Shown: positions 8,979-19,555 of the stretch, in pieces
How the letters are laid out: each line of letters opens with the position of its first letter
How positions within the stretch are numbered: the first letter of the stretch is position 1
Source: Sporosarcina sp. P2
GTDB lineage: Bacteria; Bacillota; Bacilli; Bacillales_A; Planococcaceae
DNA: 64,000 nt
Reading direction: 5' to 3'
Assembly: GCF_002743255.1 (NCBI RefSeq)
Contig: NZ_PDYY01000008.1
Location: forward strand, 62,001-126,000
Program-made: the position numbers and the translations under genes
The notes under the pieces: model-generated
Seen by the model: only the letters and a program-made list of their open reading frames with translations
The model's database searches: none
Told to the model about the DNA's origin: nothing

Positions 8979-11168
8979 ATGACAAACTATGAACAAGTAG
9001 GTAAATTGCAAGTCGCAACAGAACTATATAACTTCGTAAAAGAAGAAGTTCTTCCGGGCTTAGAAATTCAAAATGATCAATTTTGGACAAACTTTGATTC
9101 GCTCATTCATGAACTTGCTCCTGAAAACAAAGCACTATTAGAAAAACGTGATGAATTACAAAAGACCATTAATGAATGGCATCAAAATAATAATGGCGAA
9201 ATTGATTTCGTTAAATATAAAGAGTTTTTACAAGAAATTGGCTATTTAGAGCCAGTTCCCGAAGATTTTAAAGTGACAACAGCTAATGTTGATCATGAAA
9301 TCGCAAACCAAGCCGGCTCACAATTGGTAGTGCCGATCGATAATGCTCGTTATGCATTAAATGCAGCCAATGCACGATGGGGAAGTTTATACGATGCACT
9401 ATACGGATCTGATGTAATCAGTAATGAAGCGGGTGCTGAAGCGGGTGTTGAATACAATCCGATTCGTGGACAGAAAGTAATTGATTTCGCGAAAAACTTG
9501 CTAGATCAAGCGGCGCCTTTGGCTGAAGGTTCACATGCAGATGTAACAGCTTATAAAATTATTGAAGGTAAACTTGAAGTAATGCTTGAGAGCGGTAACA
9601 TGTCTCAATTGGCAGATGAGTCCAAGTTTGTTGGATATAATGGATCCAAAGATGCACCGACTGCAGTATTGTTGGTGAATAATGGATTGCATATCGAAAT
9701 CGCTATTGACAAGAATAACCCTATTGGTAAAAGCGATAAGGCGGGGGTGAAAGATCTTGTAATTGAAGCAGCACTCTCTACGTTAATGGACTGTGAAGAC
9801 TCTATTGCCGCAGTTGATGCTGAAGATAAAGTGGGCGTATACCGTAACTGGCTTGGTTTAATGAAGGGTGACTTGGAATCTACATTCAAACGAGGTAGTA
9901 AAACAGTTACTAGAAAATTGAATGCTGACCGTACGTATATAGGTGTAGACGGCAAAGAGTTGACACTGCGTGGTCGTTCATTAATGTTCGTACGTAACGT
10001 AGGTCATTTAATGACGAATAATGCAATTCTCGATAAAAATGGCAATGAAGTACCTGAAGGAATCTTGGACGGTGTTCTTACATCTTTAATTGCTACGCAT
10101 AACTTTAAAGAAAATGTAGCGTTTAAAAACTCGCTTCATAATTCTATTTATATCGTAAAGCCGAAAATGCATAGTTCAGAAGAGGCGGCATTTGCGAACA
10201 AATTATTTAATCGTATTGAAGACCTGCTAGGTGTTGAGCGCCATACAATTAAAATCGGTGTAATGGACGAAGAGCGTAGAATGTCACTGAATCTGAAATC
10301 CGCAATCAATGAAGTGAAAGAACGTATTGCATTCATCAATACAGGATTCCTTGACCGTACAGGTGACGAAATCCATACGTCTATGGAAGCTGGTCCAGTC
10401 ATTAGAAAAGCTGATATGAAGGCATCCGAATGGCTATCTTCTTATGAAGCAGCAAACGTTGCAGTGGGAATCCGGGCGGGTCTACCTGGACATGCGCAAA
10501 TTGGTAAAGGAATGTGGGCTATGCCTGACTTAATGGCTGCAATGCTTGAACAGAAAATTGCACATCCAAAAGCAGGAGCGAGCACTGCGTGGGTTCCATC
10601 TCCAACAGCTGCAATTTTACATGCATTGCACTACCATAAAGTAAATGTTAAAGAAGTACAGGCTGGAATTGACAGTTCGATCGATTATCGTGATGGTATC
10701 CTTACTGTTCCATTGGCACCTAATACGGATTGGTCTGCTGAAGAAGTACAATCGGAGCTGGATAACAATGCACAGGGGATCCTGGGCTATGTTGTTCGCT
10801 GGATTGATCAAGGTGTAGGATGTTCAACGGTTCCCGATATTAATGATGTCGGATTAATGGAAGATCGTGCAACATTGCGTATTTCCAGCCAGCACATTGC
10901 CAACTGGTTACGTCACGGTGTTTGTACGAAAGAGCAAGTACAAGAAACTTTGGAGCGTATGGCAATAGTAGTGGATCAGCAGAACGCTGATGACGAGTTA
11001 TATCAGCCGATGGCACCGAACTATGATGATTCCATCGCATTCCAAGCAGCTTCTGACCTAATCTTTAAAGGGGCAGAACAGCCAAGCGGATATACAGAGC
11101 CAATCTTGCATGCTCGTCGTATTGAAGCAAAAGCGAAAGCAAAACAAAAAGCAGCAGTTCAAAACTAA
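8979..11168 (+). CDS. glcB: Malate synthase G
   Basis: Condenses glyoxylate with acetyl-CoA to malate. The 729-residue length fits the G isoform (about 720-730), not the shorter A isoform. Visible family features are the segment [15 protein letters not shown], the following [19 protein letters not shown], and [13 protein letters not shown] in the C-terminal part. AAGGGGTGG lies about 10 bases upstream of the ATG. No isocitrate lyase or glycolate oxidase gene is in the window, so the source of glyoxylate is not visible. The upstream region carries an FNR-type palindrome, a good promoter and a possible leader ORF. It is followed by a strong terminator and is monocistronic. Confidence 0.95.
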   Translation: MTNYEQVGKLQVATELYNFVKEEVLPGLEIQNDQFWTNFDSLIHELAPENKALLEKRDELQKTINEWHQNNNGEIDFVKYKEFLQEIGYLEPVPEDFKVTTANVDHEIANQAGSQLVVPIDNARYALNAANARWGSLYDALYGSDVISNEAGAEAGVEYNPIRGQKVIDFAKNLLDQAAPLAEGSHADVTAYKIIEGKLEVMLESGNMSQLADESKFVGYNGSKDAPTAVLLVNNGLHIEIAIDKNNPIGKSDKAGVKDLVIEAALSTLMDCEDSIAAVDAEDKVGVYRNWLGLMKGDLESTFKRGSKTVTRKLNADRTYIGVDGKELTLRGRSLMFVRNVGHLMTNNAILDKNGNEVPEGILDGVLTSLIATHNFKENVAFKNSLHNSIYIVKPKMHSSEEAAFANKLFNRIEDLLGVERHTIKIGVMDEERRMSLNLKSAINEVKERIAFINTGFLDRTGDEIHTSMEAGPVIRKADMKASEWLSSYEAANVAVGIRAGLPGHAQIGKGMWAMPDLMAAMLEQKIAHPKAGASTAWVPSPTAAILHALHYHKVNVKEVQAGIDSSIDYRDGILTVPLAPNTDWSAEEVQSELDNNAQGILGYVVRWIDQGVGCSTVPDINDVGLMEDRATLRISSQHIANWLRHGVCTKEQVQETLERMAIVVDQQNADDELYQPMAPNYDDSIAFQAASDLIFKGAEQPSGYTEPILHARRIEAKAKAKQKAAVQN

Positions 11169-11178
11169 TAACCATTCC

Positions 11179-11220
11179 AAACCGTCTCCCTTTCATTGAT
11201 GAAAGGGAGACGGTTTTTTA
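11179..11220 (+). terminator. Terminator of malate synthase
   Basis: AAACCGTCTCCCTTTC pairs perfectly with GAAAGGGAGACGGTTT and ends in TTTTTT. Confidence 0.95.
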
Positions 11221-11305
11221 CTTGATAATTAGAAATAGATATTTTTCTAATAAATCTGTTAATATGCTATACTTACAGGAATGTTGGAAAGGGGATGACT
11301 ACATT

Positions 11306-11845
11306 ATGTTGCAAACCGATCAAACAGTTTTTGTTTTAGTAGATGTACAAGGAAAACTCGCACAAATCGTCAATGAAAGCCAGGAACTACATGATAACTT
11401 GGAGAAGCTGATTAAAGGACTACAAGTATTGGATATTCCTATTCTATGGCTCGAACAATACCCAGATGGTCTAGGGTCGACTACTGAATCGTTATCGAAC
11501 TTGCTTGAAGGACAACACCCCATTTCAAAAATGACATTCAGTGCAATGGGCAACGAAGAATTTGTTAAACAACTCAATGAGTTGGGTAGGAAGCAAGTAT
11601 TGATTGCAGGAATTGAAACGCATATTTGCGTCTACATGACAGCGGCTGATCTTGTGAAGCAAGGTTACGAAGTAGAAGTGGTAGTGGATGCAGTTACTTC
11701 CAGAACAGAAGCTAATAAAATGATCGGCTTACAAAAGATGAAACATCTTGGAGTCTCAGGTACTTGTGTAGAAACAGCGTTATATGAGTTGTTAGGTGAG
11801 GCAGGGACAGATAAATTTAAGCAGGTTTTAAAAGTAATTAAGTAG
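11306..11845 (+). CDS. Isochorismatase-family cysteine hydrolase
   Basis: A 179-residue single-domain hydrolase of the YcaC/nicotinamidase-like group. The catalytic triad is visible: D13 in LVDVQG, K75 in ISKMTFSA and the nucleophile C108 in ETHICV. The natural substrate of this subgroup is generally unknown. The ATG at 11306 is chosen because GAAAGGGGAT is placed 10 bases upstream; a longer reading frame upstream has no ribosome site. It stands alone between two terminators. Confidence 0.88.
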   Translation: MLQTDQTVFVLVDVQGKLAQIVNESQELHDNLEKLIKGLQVLDIPILWLEQYPDGLGSTTESLSNLLEGQHPISKMTFSAMGNEEFVKQLNELGRKQVLIAGIETHICVYMTAADLVKQGYEVEVVVDAVTSRTEANKMIGLQKMKHLGVSGTCVETALYELLGEAGTDKFKQVLKVIK

Positions 11846-11860
11846 ATCATTCATCAAATA

Positions 11861-11900
11861 GAAAAAGCGAAATGCCTGATATTTGGCATTTCGCTTTTTC
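11861..11900. terminator. Bidirectional terminator
   Basis: GAAAAAGCGAAATGCC and GGCATTTCGCTTTTTC form a perfect 16-bp stem with an A-run on one side and a T-run on the other. It serves the cysteine hydrolase and the convergent ypsA. Confidence 0.93.
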
Positions 11901-12458
11901 TTACTCCCATTGTTCTCGCTGTAAATCTTCCGCAATGAGTTGTAGATCATCCGCGGTAATCGATAAAAATTCATAGGCGGTATTTTCAGCTAGTTGCATT
12001 GCCATTTTTTTAAGAAACTTCGGTGACCCTTCATTTTCTTCATCATATAGAAGTAACAAAGCATCCGAATTTCGAAGTAGAAACTTATTCTTCTCTACAA
12101 ATTGCCAAGGTGCTTCATAAGGTTTGTTTGTCAAACTCACTGTGTAATCCGCAAGTGATATGATTTGTTGATATGTCTCTTGTTTTATTTCATTCCAGTT
12201 CGATTGTTGATCGAGAAATGGTGTAATGACCGCGTATTGTAAGTTTGGATAATCTTCTTGCAAGTCCCACACGCATTCAATAACCCACGTTTCAACTCCA
12301 AGCTGTCCACTGACTATAACCCATTCGAGTCCTTGATCTAGGAGAACTAGCAATTGATCTGTCAATGCCTTCTTGATGATAGGTATGCCTTTATGGTCTT
12401 CATTAAAGATTCCCAATTCATGGGCTTTATACCCGCTCACGAGTAAGCGTTTAATCAT
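11901..12458 (-). CDS. ypsA: YpsA/DUF1273 SLOG-family protein
   Basis: A 185-residue Rossmann-like protein of the YpsA (DUF1273) family, part of the SLOG nucleotide-binding superfamily. Typical features are the start IKRLLVSGYKAHELGIF, the glycine-containing turn VSGQLGVETW near residues 49-58 and PFLDQQSNWN near 80-89. In Bacillus subtilis and Staphylococcus, YpsA affects cell division; the biochemical activity is not established. The start overlaps the end of the upstream gene by 4 bases, so the two are translationally coupled. Confidence 0.88.
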   Translation of the reverse strand: MIKRLLVSGYKAHELGIFNEDHKGIPIIKKALTDQLLVLLDQGLEWVIVSGQLGVETWVIECVWDLQEDYPNLQYAVITPFLDQQSNWNEIKQETYQQIISLADYTVSLTNKPYEAPWQFVEKNKFLLRNSDALLLLYDEENEGSPKFLKKMAMQLAENTAYEFLSITADDLQLIAEDLQREQWE

Positions 12459-13612
12459 TGTTGTTCACTAATTGCGGCTTGTGCAAGCTTTGTAATCGTC
12501 ATATCATCCATCGGTGGATTGTGAAGTCCGGCCCGCACATCGCGATAATATCGCTGGAGGGGATTCGACAATTCCAAACTTTTAGCGCCTACAATGCGCA
12601 TCGCTAAGTTAACAATTTCTATCGCACTATTCGTTACAATCGATTTCGCTACCCCGAGTTCGTTTTGTAAATGAACTCGACGAGCACGGTCATCGTAAAT
12701 TCTCGCGATATCGTAAAGTAAGTGACGTGCTTTAATCAGCTCTAAATCCATCTTCCCGATTTGTGTTTGGATACTGAAAAGGGAAGCAATGGGTTCATTA
12801 AGACTATTCGGCTGATAAGTGGCTGCAAAGTGCACCGCGTAATCACGTGCCGCTTGGGCAATTCCCATGTAACAAGCGGGAATATGAAGAAGCCAGCCGT
12901 TTTGGTTGTTGCCACGTGGTGCCTCATTCACTTCTACCAACTGATCATCCGTTGCTTCCACTTGATTTAGCACAAGTGTCTGGCTTTCCGTACCGCGCAT
13001 GGAAATCATATGCCAAGTATCTCTGATGGAAAGGCCGGCCGTGTCACTTGGCAACAAGAAAAAACCTGTTTTTTGTTTTTCTTCAATCCAAACAGATACG
13101 AGAATATGGGTAAGGGCAGGCGCCATAGTCGTAAATGTCTTTTCACCTGAAATCACCCAACCATTCTCTGTGCGGACAGCAGTTGTTTGTGGTCGGCCGC
13201 CACGTGTAGGGCTACCGGTCTGTGCTTCGGTAACGGAACGATTCACAAGGGCACCTTGTTGGATCGCTTCACTAAACTGGGCTAACTGTTCTTCCGTCCA
13301 TTTCCGGCTCTCATACAGTTCACCAACGACTCCTTGATGCCAGCCAATAGCAAGAGCGGTAGCGCTATCAAAACGAGCGATGGTCTCCTGAAAGAGCACC
13401 ATGTCAGTCACTGTGATACCCGCGCCTCCTAATTCTTTAGGTAAGGTCAGCGTCGTATAGCCCATTTTCACGAGTTTTTCTATATTCTCTTTTGGAAACT
13501 TTGAGAGCTCATCAGATTGTTCTGAAAAGCTGCTGAAAAACGGACCTGCCTCAGTCAATTGATTGACCCATCGGCGTTGAAAGTCCGTTGTGATAAAAAG
13601 TTCTGTTGACAC
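12455..13612 (-). CDS. Acyl-CoA dehydrogenase-fold flavoprotein (YdbM-like)
   Basis: A protein of about 385 residues with the acyl-CoA dehydrogenase layout: N-terminal helical domain, a middle beta domain with SVTEAQTGSPTRGG and GWVISGEKTFTTM, and a C-terminal four-helix bundle. In place of the usual glutamate-bearing YEG(T/S) region it reads YYRDVRAGLHNPPMDD, which resembles the DszC/SfnB-type flavin monooxygenase branch more than a true dehydrogenase. A GTG at 13610-13612 is preferred since AGGA lies 10 bases upstream; an upstream GTG at 13619-13621 is too close to it. Substrate unknown. Confidence 0.75.
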   Translation of the reverse strand: MSTELFITTDFQRRWVNQLTEAGPFFSSFSEQSDELSKFPKENIEKLVKMGYTTLTLPKELGGAGITVTDMVLFQETIARFDSATALAIGWHQGVVGELYESRKWTEEQLAQFSEAIQQGALVNRSVTEAQTGSPTRGGRPQTTAVRTENGWVISGEKTFTTMAPALTHILVSVWIEEKQKTGFFLLPSDTAGLSIRDTWHMISMRGTESQTLVLNQVEATDDQLVEVNEAPRGNNQNGWLLHIPACYMGIAQAARDYAVHFAATYQPNSLNEPIASLFSIQTQIGKMDLELIKARHLLYDIARIYDDRARRVHLQNELGVAKSIVTNSAIEIVNLAMRIVGAKSLELSNPLQRYYRDVRAGLHNPPMDDMTITKLAQAAISEQQ

Positions 13613-14062
13613 GAGTAACACATCCTAACCACTTCATTCTTGTACTGCTTTTCACTGCTGGCTTAATGTCAAATTTATATACAAACGCAAAATTGCCTTG
13701 AGTACTTCTCTCAAGGGTCATGAAATTCTAGTATACTAGAAAAACGAAATAAATACCATTCTGACGAAAGAAAAAAATACATGTCAAACTCTGTAAGATT
13801 TCACAATATAACTAAGAGAATAGTTTAACTATTCGCACTCACAATAGGAATTTCAAGTTTAGTTGAAACTCCTATGTGTGATTTTTTCGTAAAAAAATCC
13901 ACTTTATAATTTAAGGACCTTGGAATCAATTGTTGTCCGATTATGGAAGTATAAAGACACATTGATAATTGTTTTTATGGTAGTAAAATGTATATAAATA
14001 ACTAGAAAATATAAAATGGATGAAAACAAACGATACTACATGCTATATTTTTTAATTTGGCG
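13613..14062. other. Long intergenic region with two orphan hairpins
   Basis: No ORF with a ribosome site is seen. A TATACT box lies near 13733. Downstream are a perfect hairpin GAATAGTT/AACTATTC near 13819-13835 and a longer hairpin around 13841-13880 (ATAGGA..TTTCAA with TTGAAA..TCCTAT) that ends in TTTTTT. This looks like the 3' end of a short transcript, but no gene precedes it. Confidence 0.4.
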
Positions 14063-14063
14063 G

Positions 14064-14090
14064 AAAATTTAAATTACTCTATGCGAATAT
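14064..14090 (+). promoter_or_regulatory. Candidate SigD-type promoter of the chemoreceptor
   Basis: AAAA at 14064-14067, a 15-base spacer and GCGAATAT at 14083-14090 resemble the SigD consensus TAAA-N15-GCCGATAT. SigD normally drives motility and chemotaxis genes. A sigma-A-like TATAAT also occurs at 14104-14109. Confidence 0.35.
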
Positions 14091-14168
14091 GAATATTGTA
14101 GGGTATAATTAGCATTGCATACCAAATGTATTCGAAGGTTGAAAATTGAATAGGGGAGAATGTTGAAG

Positions 14169-15857
14169 ATGAAATTCACAGTTGGAAAAAAGTTATGGAT
14201 TGGATTTATGAGTCTAGTCATCATTATCATTATTATTGGATTAATAGGGTTCTTAGCACTGAAGAATATTAACGAAAAGTATTCATTTTTAATTAACGAT
14301 CGGATGCATAAGGTCATTTTGTTAGAGCGACAGCAAAACGATCAAAATAACTTAACTAAAAATATTAGGGGATATATGTTATATGGCTCGGAAACTTACA
14401 TAAAAGAATTAGAGGAGACCCAATCGCTTATAGAAGACCGCTTAACTGAATTGGAGAAAATCCTAAAAAGTAACACTATGCAAACTGCATTGGTATCTAT
14501 TCGGGAAGCAAGTGAAGAATACGATAAGGTACTACTATCTATTATAGAAGAGAAACGTGCAGGGAATGATGATCAAGCGCTTGTTATTGGAACGAATGGA
14601 GTAGGTTTTCAAATAACGATTTCCGATACTATCAATCAAATGATTGATTACCAAAGACAACAACAAGAACAGTTGGAAAAGGAAGTGGCGAGCTATACAA
14701 ATAGCGCTATTTCATTGATGACAATCTTAATTGCACTAGGGATCATAGGCAGTGTAGTGGTCACAATGATTATCACTCGTTTGATAAGCCGCCCGGTTGG
14801 CACAATGACAACTGCATTAGCTGAAGTGTCGGCAGGGAACTTTGCCATAGAAGAAGTGAAGATAAAAAATAATGACGAAATTGGCGATATGGCTATTACG
14901 CTAAATGAAATGGTTGCTGATTTACGTGGTATTATTGATCGAGCGAAAAATTCCGCTTTGCATTTAGCAGCACAATCAGAAGAATTGTCTGCAAGTGCAG
15001 AAGAGAGTTTGGCCGCTTCTGAAATGGTAGCAGAAATTTCGGAAAAGAACTTACAGACGAGTGAGATGCAAACGACTATTGTCAATCAATCTACTATCTC
15101 AATGGAGGAAATGTTAACCGCCATTGATGTCATTACACAAGATAATGAGGACATGTTGAATTCATCAGATGATGTAGCGCAATTGGTAAAGCAAGGCTCT
15201 GCTTTAATGGGAGAAACGACCGATCAGATGACGAACATTAGTAAGACCATTGGCGATTCCATGGAAACGATTAATAAAATGTCCGAACACACTGAAAGCA
15301 TTCGTGGCGTCACATCGATGATAGCGGCAATTGCCGAACAAACTAATTTACTCGCACTTAATGCGGCTATTGAAGCGGCGCGTGCAGGAGAACACGGTAA
15401 AGGCTTTGCTGTCGTAGCGGAAGAAGTGCGAAATTTGGCGGAACAATCCAAGCAATCTACGCAAGAAATTGGTCGAATGATAGATACGATCATTCATGAT
15501 GTAGAAACAGTGGTGACGAGCACGAATGAAGGTAGAAAACGTGTGGCTGAAGGATTATTGTCAACAGAGAAAACAAATGCCGTCTTCTTGGACATCGAGC
15601 ATGCAACATCAGACGTTAGTGAAAAAGTTTCTACAGTATCATCAGCAATCGAAGAAATTCGTGCGATGACAGATGAAGTAACAGAAGGAGCTAAACGAGT
15701 AGAAGAATTGGCGGTTCAAGCAGCAGCAGAAGCCCAATCCACTAGTGCTGCAACAGAAGAACAGTTAGCGGCCAATGAGGAAATCACATCTTGTTCACAA
15801 ACATTGGCCGAACTTGCAGAACAACTTCAAAATGATATGTCACGATTTAAAGTGTAG
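14169..15857 (+). CDS. Methyl-accepting chemotaxis protein
   Basis: Transmembrane chemoreceptor of about 562 residues. It has an N-terminal helix (about 9-31), an extracellular four-helix-type sensor domain of about 150 residues, a second helix near 180-202, a HAMP linker, and a c[26 protein letters not shown] whose hairpin tip reads [20 protein letters not shown]. The sensor resembles the 4HB_MCP type; the ligand is unknown. The ATG at 14169 is chosen because GGGGAG lies 10 bases upstream; an ATG at 14160 is too close. It stands alone and ends at a strong terminator. No other chemotaxis gene is in the window. Confidence 0.93.
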   Translation: MKFTVGKKLWIGFMSLVIIIIIIGLIGFLALKNINEKYSFLINDRMHKVILLERQQNDQNNLTKNIRGYMLYGSETYIKELEETQSLIEDRLTELEKILKSNTMQTALVSIREASEEYDKVLLSIIEEKRAGNDDQALVIGTNGVGFQITISDTINQMIDYQRQQQEQLEKEVASYTNSAISLMTILIALGIIGSVVVTMIITRLISRPVGTMTTALAEVSAGNFAIEEVKIKNNDEIGDMAITLNEMVADLRGIIDRAKNSALHLAAQSEELSASAEESLAASEMVAEISEKNLQTSEMQTTIVNQSTISMEEMLTAIDVITQDNEDMLNSSDDVAQLVKQGSALMGETTDQMTNISKTIGDSMETINKMSEHTESIRGVTSMIAAIAEQTNLLALNAAIEAARAGEHGKGFAVVAEEVRNLAEQSKQSTQEIGRMIDTIIHDVETVVTSTNEGRKRVAEGLLSTEKTNAVFLDIEHATSDVSEKVSTVSSAIEEIRAMTDEVTEGAKRVEELAVQAAAEAQSTSAATEEQLAANEEITSCSQTLAELAEQLQNDMSRFKV

Positions 15858-15864
15858 AAAATCC

Positions 15865-15904
15865 AAAAAGAGTTGATTGCGCAGTTGGCAATCAACTCTT
15901 TTTT
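15865..15904. terminator. Bidirectional terminator
   Basis: AAAAAGAGTTGATTGC pairs with GCAATCAACTCTTTTT between the chemoreceptor and the convergent thpR, whose last codons lie inside the stem. Confidence 0.9.
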
Positions 15905-16440
15905 AATGGAAAATGCGCGATGGCCTCATAGGAGGGAGTTGCTTTAGGATGAATCTTAAAAAGGGTAAAACCTTCTATTATGATGGGAACAGGTTCCATA
16001 GACTTTTTTTCTAATTGCATTTTATCTGTAGTCTTGCGTTTTTTAGCTATCGTGATGTGTGGAACGAAGCGAGTATCTCTTTCCAAGTCAAGGATCTCCT
16101 CTGTACGTCTAGTGATTTGCTTTTGTAGTTCGCGTAAAGACTCGGAATCCTGAACTGCTAGAAAAACTACACGTGGTCCACTTGCAGATCCGAAAAAAGA
16201 TAGACCTTTTACGTACACCGTGAATTCTGTATGCGATTTGGCGATTTTTTGTAGACAGGATTTCAGCCAGGGGAGTTTGGTGTCATCAAGCTCTCCAATA
16301 TAGCGAAGGGTCAAATGCAAATCCTTATCATGTGGAATTACTTTGTACTTCTCGTTCAATTGATATTCTGTGCGAAATTGTTGTGCTATATCATCGACAG
16401 GATGAGCAATAGAGATGCCGATAAAATAATGTTGTACCAA
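15892..16440 (-). CDS. thpR: RNA 2',3'-cyclic phosphodiesterase (ThpR/LigT)
   Basis: A 182-residue member of the 2H phosphoesterase superfamily, which opens 2',3'-cyclic phosphates on RNA. The two catalytic histidine motifs are HLTL (H42) and HITI (H128). The start is a TTG at 16438-16440, supported by a very strong AGGAGGTGA seven bases upstream; there is no nearby ATG in frame. Monocistronic and convergent with the chemoreceptor. Confidence 0.9.
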   Translation of the reverse strand: MVQHYFIGISIAHPVDDIAQQFRTEYQLNEKYKVIPHDKDLHLTLRYIGELDDTKLPWLKSCLQKIAKSHTEFTVYVKGLSFFGSASGPRVVFLAVQDSESLRELQKQITRRTEEILDLERDTRFVPHITIAKKRKTTDKMQLEKKSMEPVPIIIEGFTLFKIHPKATPSYEAIAHFPLKKS

Positions 16441-16616
16441 TTCCAGCTCACCTCCTATTCAATAGGTTCCCTCACTCCCTGAAATATATGCATACTAGCA
16501 TAAAAAATCTGCGTCTGGCTTGCAGTTTAGGGAACCCACTAACAAAACACATAAGTAATGTGTATAATAAGAGGGAGATATAACTGAATTATTACAATTG
16601 CAAAGGGGATGTCACG

Positions 16617-17411
16617 ATGATTAAAACGTTGATTTTTGATCTGGATGATACATTGATATGGGATGCCAAGAGTATTTCCATGGCTTTTCAAAAAACTTGT
16701 GAGTATGCAACAAAGAAAACAGGGGTCAATCCAGTAGAACTTGAGCATGCAGTGCGCCAGGAAGCAAGAGATTTGTATGCTACATATGAAACATTTCCAC
16801 ATACTCAAAATATCGGAATTAATCCTTTTGAAGGATTATGGGGTGTCTTTGACGACGAAGGGGAAGAGTTTCAGAAAATGAAAGAGGTTATTCCAGGTTA
16901 CCAAAAGGAAGCATGGGTTAAAGGGTTGAAGAAACTAGGGATTGATGATGAAGCATTTGGTAGGGAATTAGCTGATGTATTTCCAAGAGAGCGTAAGAAT
17001 CATCCATATATATATGAAGAGACGTTTGAAGTGTTAGATAAATTGAAGGACAACTATCAGTTAATCCTTTTGACAAACGGTTCACCAAGTTTACAACAGA
17101 TTAAACTGACGATCTCACCCGAGATACCTGGTTACTTTGATCATATTATCGTTTCTGGTGCATTTGGTAAAGGAAAGCCTGATGCTTCTATATTCAAGCA
17201 TGTTCTTGAGTTGAGTGGGGTTCAAGCAGATGAAGCGTTGATGATTGGTGATAACTTGATGACGGACATTTTGGGTTCAAGTCGTGTCGGTATGCGTAAT
17301 GTATGGATTAATCGTGAAAATAAGTTACAGAATGAAGAAGTGAAACCTACGTATGAAATCGATAATTTACATGGTCTTTTTCCTATACTGGCCACATTAG
17401 AAAACCGATGA
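16617..17411 (+). CDS. HAD-family hydrolase (YsaA-like)
   Basis: A 264-residue haloacid dehalogenase-type phosphatase. Motif I is DLDDT (D8 and D10), motif II is LLTNGSP, motif III the Lys in GKGKPD and motif IV GDNLMTDI. A helical cap of about 90 residues lies between motifs I and II. The fold resembles B. subtilis YsaA; the substrate is unknown. AAAGGGGAT lies upstream of the ATG. A hairpin follows the stop. Confidence 0.88.
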   Translation: MIKTLIFDLDDTLIWDAKSISMAFQKTCEYATKKTGVNPVELEHAVRQEARDLYATYETFPHTQNIGINPFEGLWGVFDDEGEEFQKMKEVIPGYQKEAWVKGLKKLGIDDEAFGRELADVFPRERKNHPYIYEETFEVLDKLKDNYQLILLTNGSPSLQQIKLTISPEIPGYFDHIIVSGAFGKGKPDASIFKHVLELSGVQADEALMIGDNLMTDILGSSRVGMRNVWINRENKLQNEEVKPTYEIDNLHGLFPILATLENR

Positions 17412-17429
17412 GTTGATCTCATCGGTTTT
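17401..17429 (+). terminator. Terminator after the HAD gene
   Basis: AAAACCGATGAG and CTCATCGGTTTT form a perfect 12-bp stem with only a short T-run, so read-through into the next gene is possible. Confidence 0.7.
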
Positions 17430-17478
17430 GATCCTTGTCCACTCATGTTTCACTGTTTGTACAGCAAGGAGGTATATC

Positions 17479-17925
17479 ATGCTGGAATATATCATGGTGT
17501 TTTTGGGAGCGGCCATTCCATGGATCGAAATTATGATTGTCGTTCCGTTAGGTATTATTCGGGGTCTATCGCCTATATGGGTGATAGTTCTTTCATTTGC
17601 TGGCAATATGGCAACAGTTCTTCTATTGATTGTTGGTTTCCAAAATATTAAAGAATGGATAGCACGTAGAAAGCGAAAGAAGGGGAATAGCGGGTCGAAA
17701 CGCCAACGACGTGCAGAAAAAATTATGAATACATACGGTTTGCCGTTTTTAGCACTTGCTGGTCCAATATTGATTGGAACCCATATCGCGGCCTTTATTG
17801 GCCTCGTATTAGGCGCCAAGAAAGTGAATACGGCAATTTGGTCGGCGGTCAGTATTGCGCTATGGTGTGTAGTGTTCGGAATGCTAACGGTTATGGGATT
17901 TGATTTCTTTGTCGATCGTACATGA
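17479..17925 (+). CDS. Small multidrug export-type membrane protein
   Basis: A 148-residue membrane protein of the family often annotated as small multi-drug export protein (PF06695-like). Hydrophobic segments lie at about 1-20, 30-50, 90-115 and 120-140, with a basic cytoplasmic stretch RRKRKKGNSGSKRQRR in the middle and the conserved-looking PFLALAGPILIGTH. The ATG at 17479 has AAGGAGGT seven bases upstream. The export function is a family label, not shown for most members. Confidence 0.75.
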   Translation: MLEYIMVFLGAAIPWIEIMIVVPLGIIRGLSPIWVIVLSFAGNMATVLLLIVGFQNIKEWIARRKRKKGNSGSKRQRRAEKIMNTYGLPFLALAGPILIGTHIAAFIGLVLGAKKVNTAIWSAVSIALWCVVFGMLTVMGFDFFVDRT

Positions 17926-17961
17926 AAAATCCAGCTGAGATTTACTTCTCAACTGGATTTT
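17926..17961. terminator. Bidirectional terminator
   Basis: AAAATCCAGCTGAGA pairs with TCTCAACTGGATTTT (one wobble) between the membrane protein and the convergent serA. Confidence 0.85.
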
Positions 17962-17968
17962 CATATTT

Positions 17969-19555
17969 TTATAAATCGATTGCTTTTGCATCGTTTATAT
18001 TTTGAACTTCTTTGATACGTTTGATAGAAGCTGACTCGACATGGTTGTCAACAGCTAACATCATAATAGCATATCCGCCTTCAGTGGAACGTCCGACTTG
18101 CATCGCTGCAATATTGATATTCTCTTCTGCTAGAAGTGTACCTACGCGACCGATTGCACCAGGCTGGTCCATGTGTCGGATAAATAGTAAGTGACCGCTT
18201 GGAATCACATCTACTACATAATCGTCCACTTTTACAATGCGTGCTCCAAGGCCGTTTAGAAGTGTACCTGCTACTTTGCGAATACCTTTTTCAGTAACGA
18301 TTTCTACTGAGATTAAGTTCAAGAAGCCTTTACCAGTAGTTGTTTTTTGCTCATTCACTTTGATGCCATAACGATCAGCCAATAACTTCGCGTTTACATC
18401 ATTAACTGTTTCTCCAAGATTACGCTTCAAAATACCTTTGACTGTGTTACGCGTTAACGCGCGCACATCGTAGTTTGCCAATTCACCAGCATATTGAATA
18501 TTGATTTCATGGATAACCGAGTTCTGAATTTGGGATAAGAACATACCCAACTTCTCTGTAAGATCGAAGAATGGTTCGATTTTTGCCAATACATCACGGG
18601 AAACAGATGGCAAGTTTACTGGGTTACGAACCGAACCAATTGTCAAGAAGTTTACTACGTCACGGCTTACGTCAACTGCAACCGATTCTTGTGCTTCGAA
18701 TGTACTTGCACCCAAGTGTGGAGTTGCTATTACTTCAGGTAATGTCAATAATTTGTGGTCAAGGAATGGTTCTTTTTCGAACACATCTAGTGCCGCGCCC
18801 GCCACTTTACCAGCAACAATTGCATCGTATAAAGCATCTTCATCAATGATTCCGCCGCGTGCACAGTTGATAATTTGTACGCCGTCTTTCATCTTCTCGA
18901 ATGCTTCTTTGTTGATCATTCTACGTGTTTCTTTAAGTAAAGGCGTATGAACTGTAATGAAATCAGCTACTTCAAGAACTTCATCTACAGTTCCAATTTC
19001 TATGCCCAATTTTTTCGCGATATCTTCCGTTAAGTAGGGATCATACGCCACTACATTCATACGTTGTCCTCTTGCACGTCTTGCAACTTCAGCCCCGATG
19101 CGGCCAAGTCCAATAATCCCCAAAGTTTTGTCTTTCAATTCCACGCCAAGGAATGATTTTCTATCCCATTTATTGTTTTTCAACGAGTTGAAAGCTTGAG
19201 GGATTTTGCGTGCCATGGACATCATCATTGCAACTGTGTGCTCGGCTGCAGAGTTTGTATTGCCATCCGGCGCATTCACAACGATAATTCCTTTTTCGGT
19301 AGCTGCGTCCAAATCGATATTATCGACCCCTACACCTGCACGACCAATGATCTTTAATTGATCAGCTGCTTCCAACAATTCTTTTGTAACTGTTGTCTGA
19401 CTGCGTACTAGTAATGCATCGAAATCTTTAATACGTTCTTTCAGCTGATCTGGTGTCAGGTCCGTCTCCATTACTATTTCAAAACCTTCTGCCTGTCGTA
19501 ATGGGAAAATTCCGTCTTCGCTAAGTGGATCACTAATAAGTATTTTAAAAGCCAT
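17969..19555 (-). CDS. serA: D-3-phosphoglycerate dehydrogenase
   Basis: First enzyme of serine biosynthesis, oxidising 3-phosphoglycerate with NAD. The 528-residue protein has the substrate/NAD-binding core with GLGRIG and the catalytic region ATPHLGAST, an intervening domain, and a C-terminal ACT domain starting near [14 protein letters not shown], the usual site of serine feedback inhibition. The ATG at 19553-19555 (MAFKIL) is preferred; an upstream in-frame ATG and TTG are too close to or inside GGAG. It is preceded by a T-box leader and is monocistronic here. Confidence 0.96.
   Translation of the reverse strand: MAFKILISDPLSEDGIFPLRQAEGFEIVMETDLTPDQLKERIKDFDALLVRSQTTVTKELLEAADQLKIIGRAGVGVDNIDLDAATEKGIIVVNAPDGNTNSAAEHTVAMMMSMARKIPQAFNSLKNNKWDRKSFLGVELKDKTLGIIGLGRIGAEVARRARGQRMNVVAYDPYLTEDIAKKLGIEIGTVDEVLEVADFITVHTPLLKETRRMINKEAFEKMKDGVQIINCARGGIIDEDALYDAIVAGKVAGAALDVFEKEPFLDHKLLTLPEVIATPHLGASTFEAQESVAVDVSRDVVNFLTIGSVRNPVNLPSVSRDVLAKIEPFFDLTEKLGMFLSQIQNSVIHEINIQYAGELANYDVRALTRNTVKGILKRNLGETVNDVNAKLLADRYGIKVNEQKTTTGKGFLNLISVEIVTEKGIRKVAGTLLNGLGARIVKVDDYVVDVIPSGHLLFIRHMDQPGAIGRVGTLLAEENINIAAMQVGRSTEGGYAIMMLAVDNHVESASIKRIKEVQNINDAKAIDL

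Noticed and set aside
14500..15500. Long minus-strand frames inside the chemoreceptor gene
   Set aside because: Antisense shadows of a repetitive helical protein; no start signals.
16463..16536. GGTTCCCT/AGGGAACC inverted repeat between thpR and the HAD gene as a structured RNA
   Set aside because: The arms are short and 60 bases apart, and the intervening sequence shows no consistent fold by eye.
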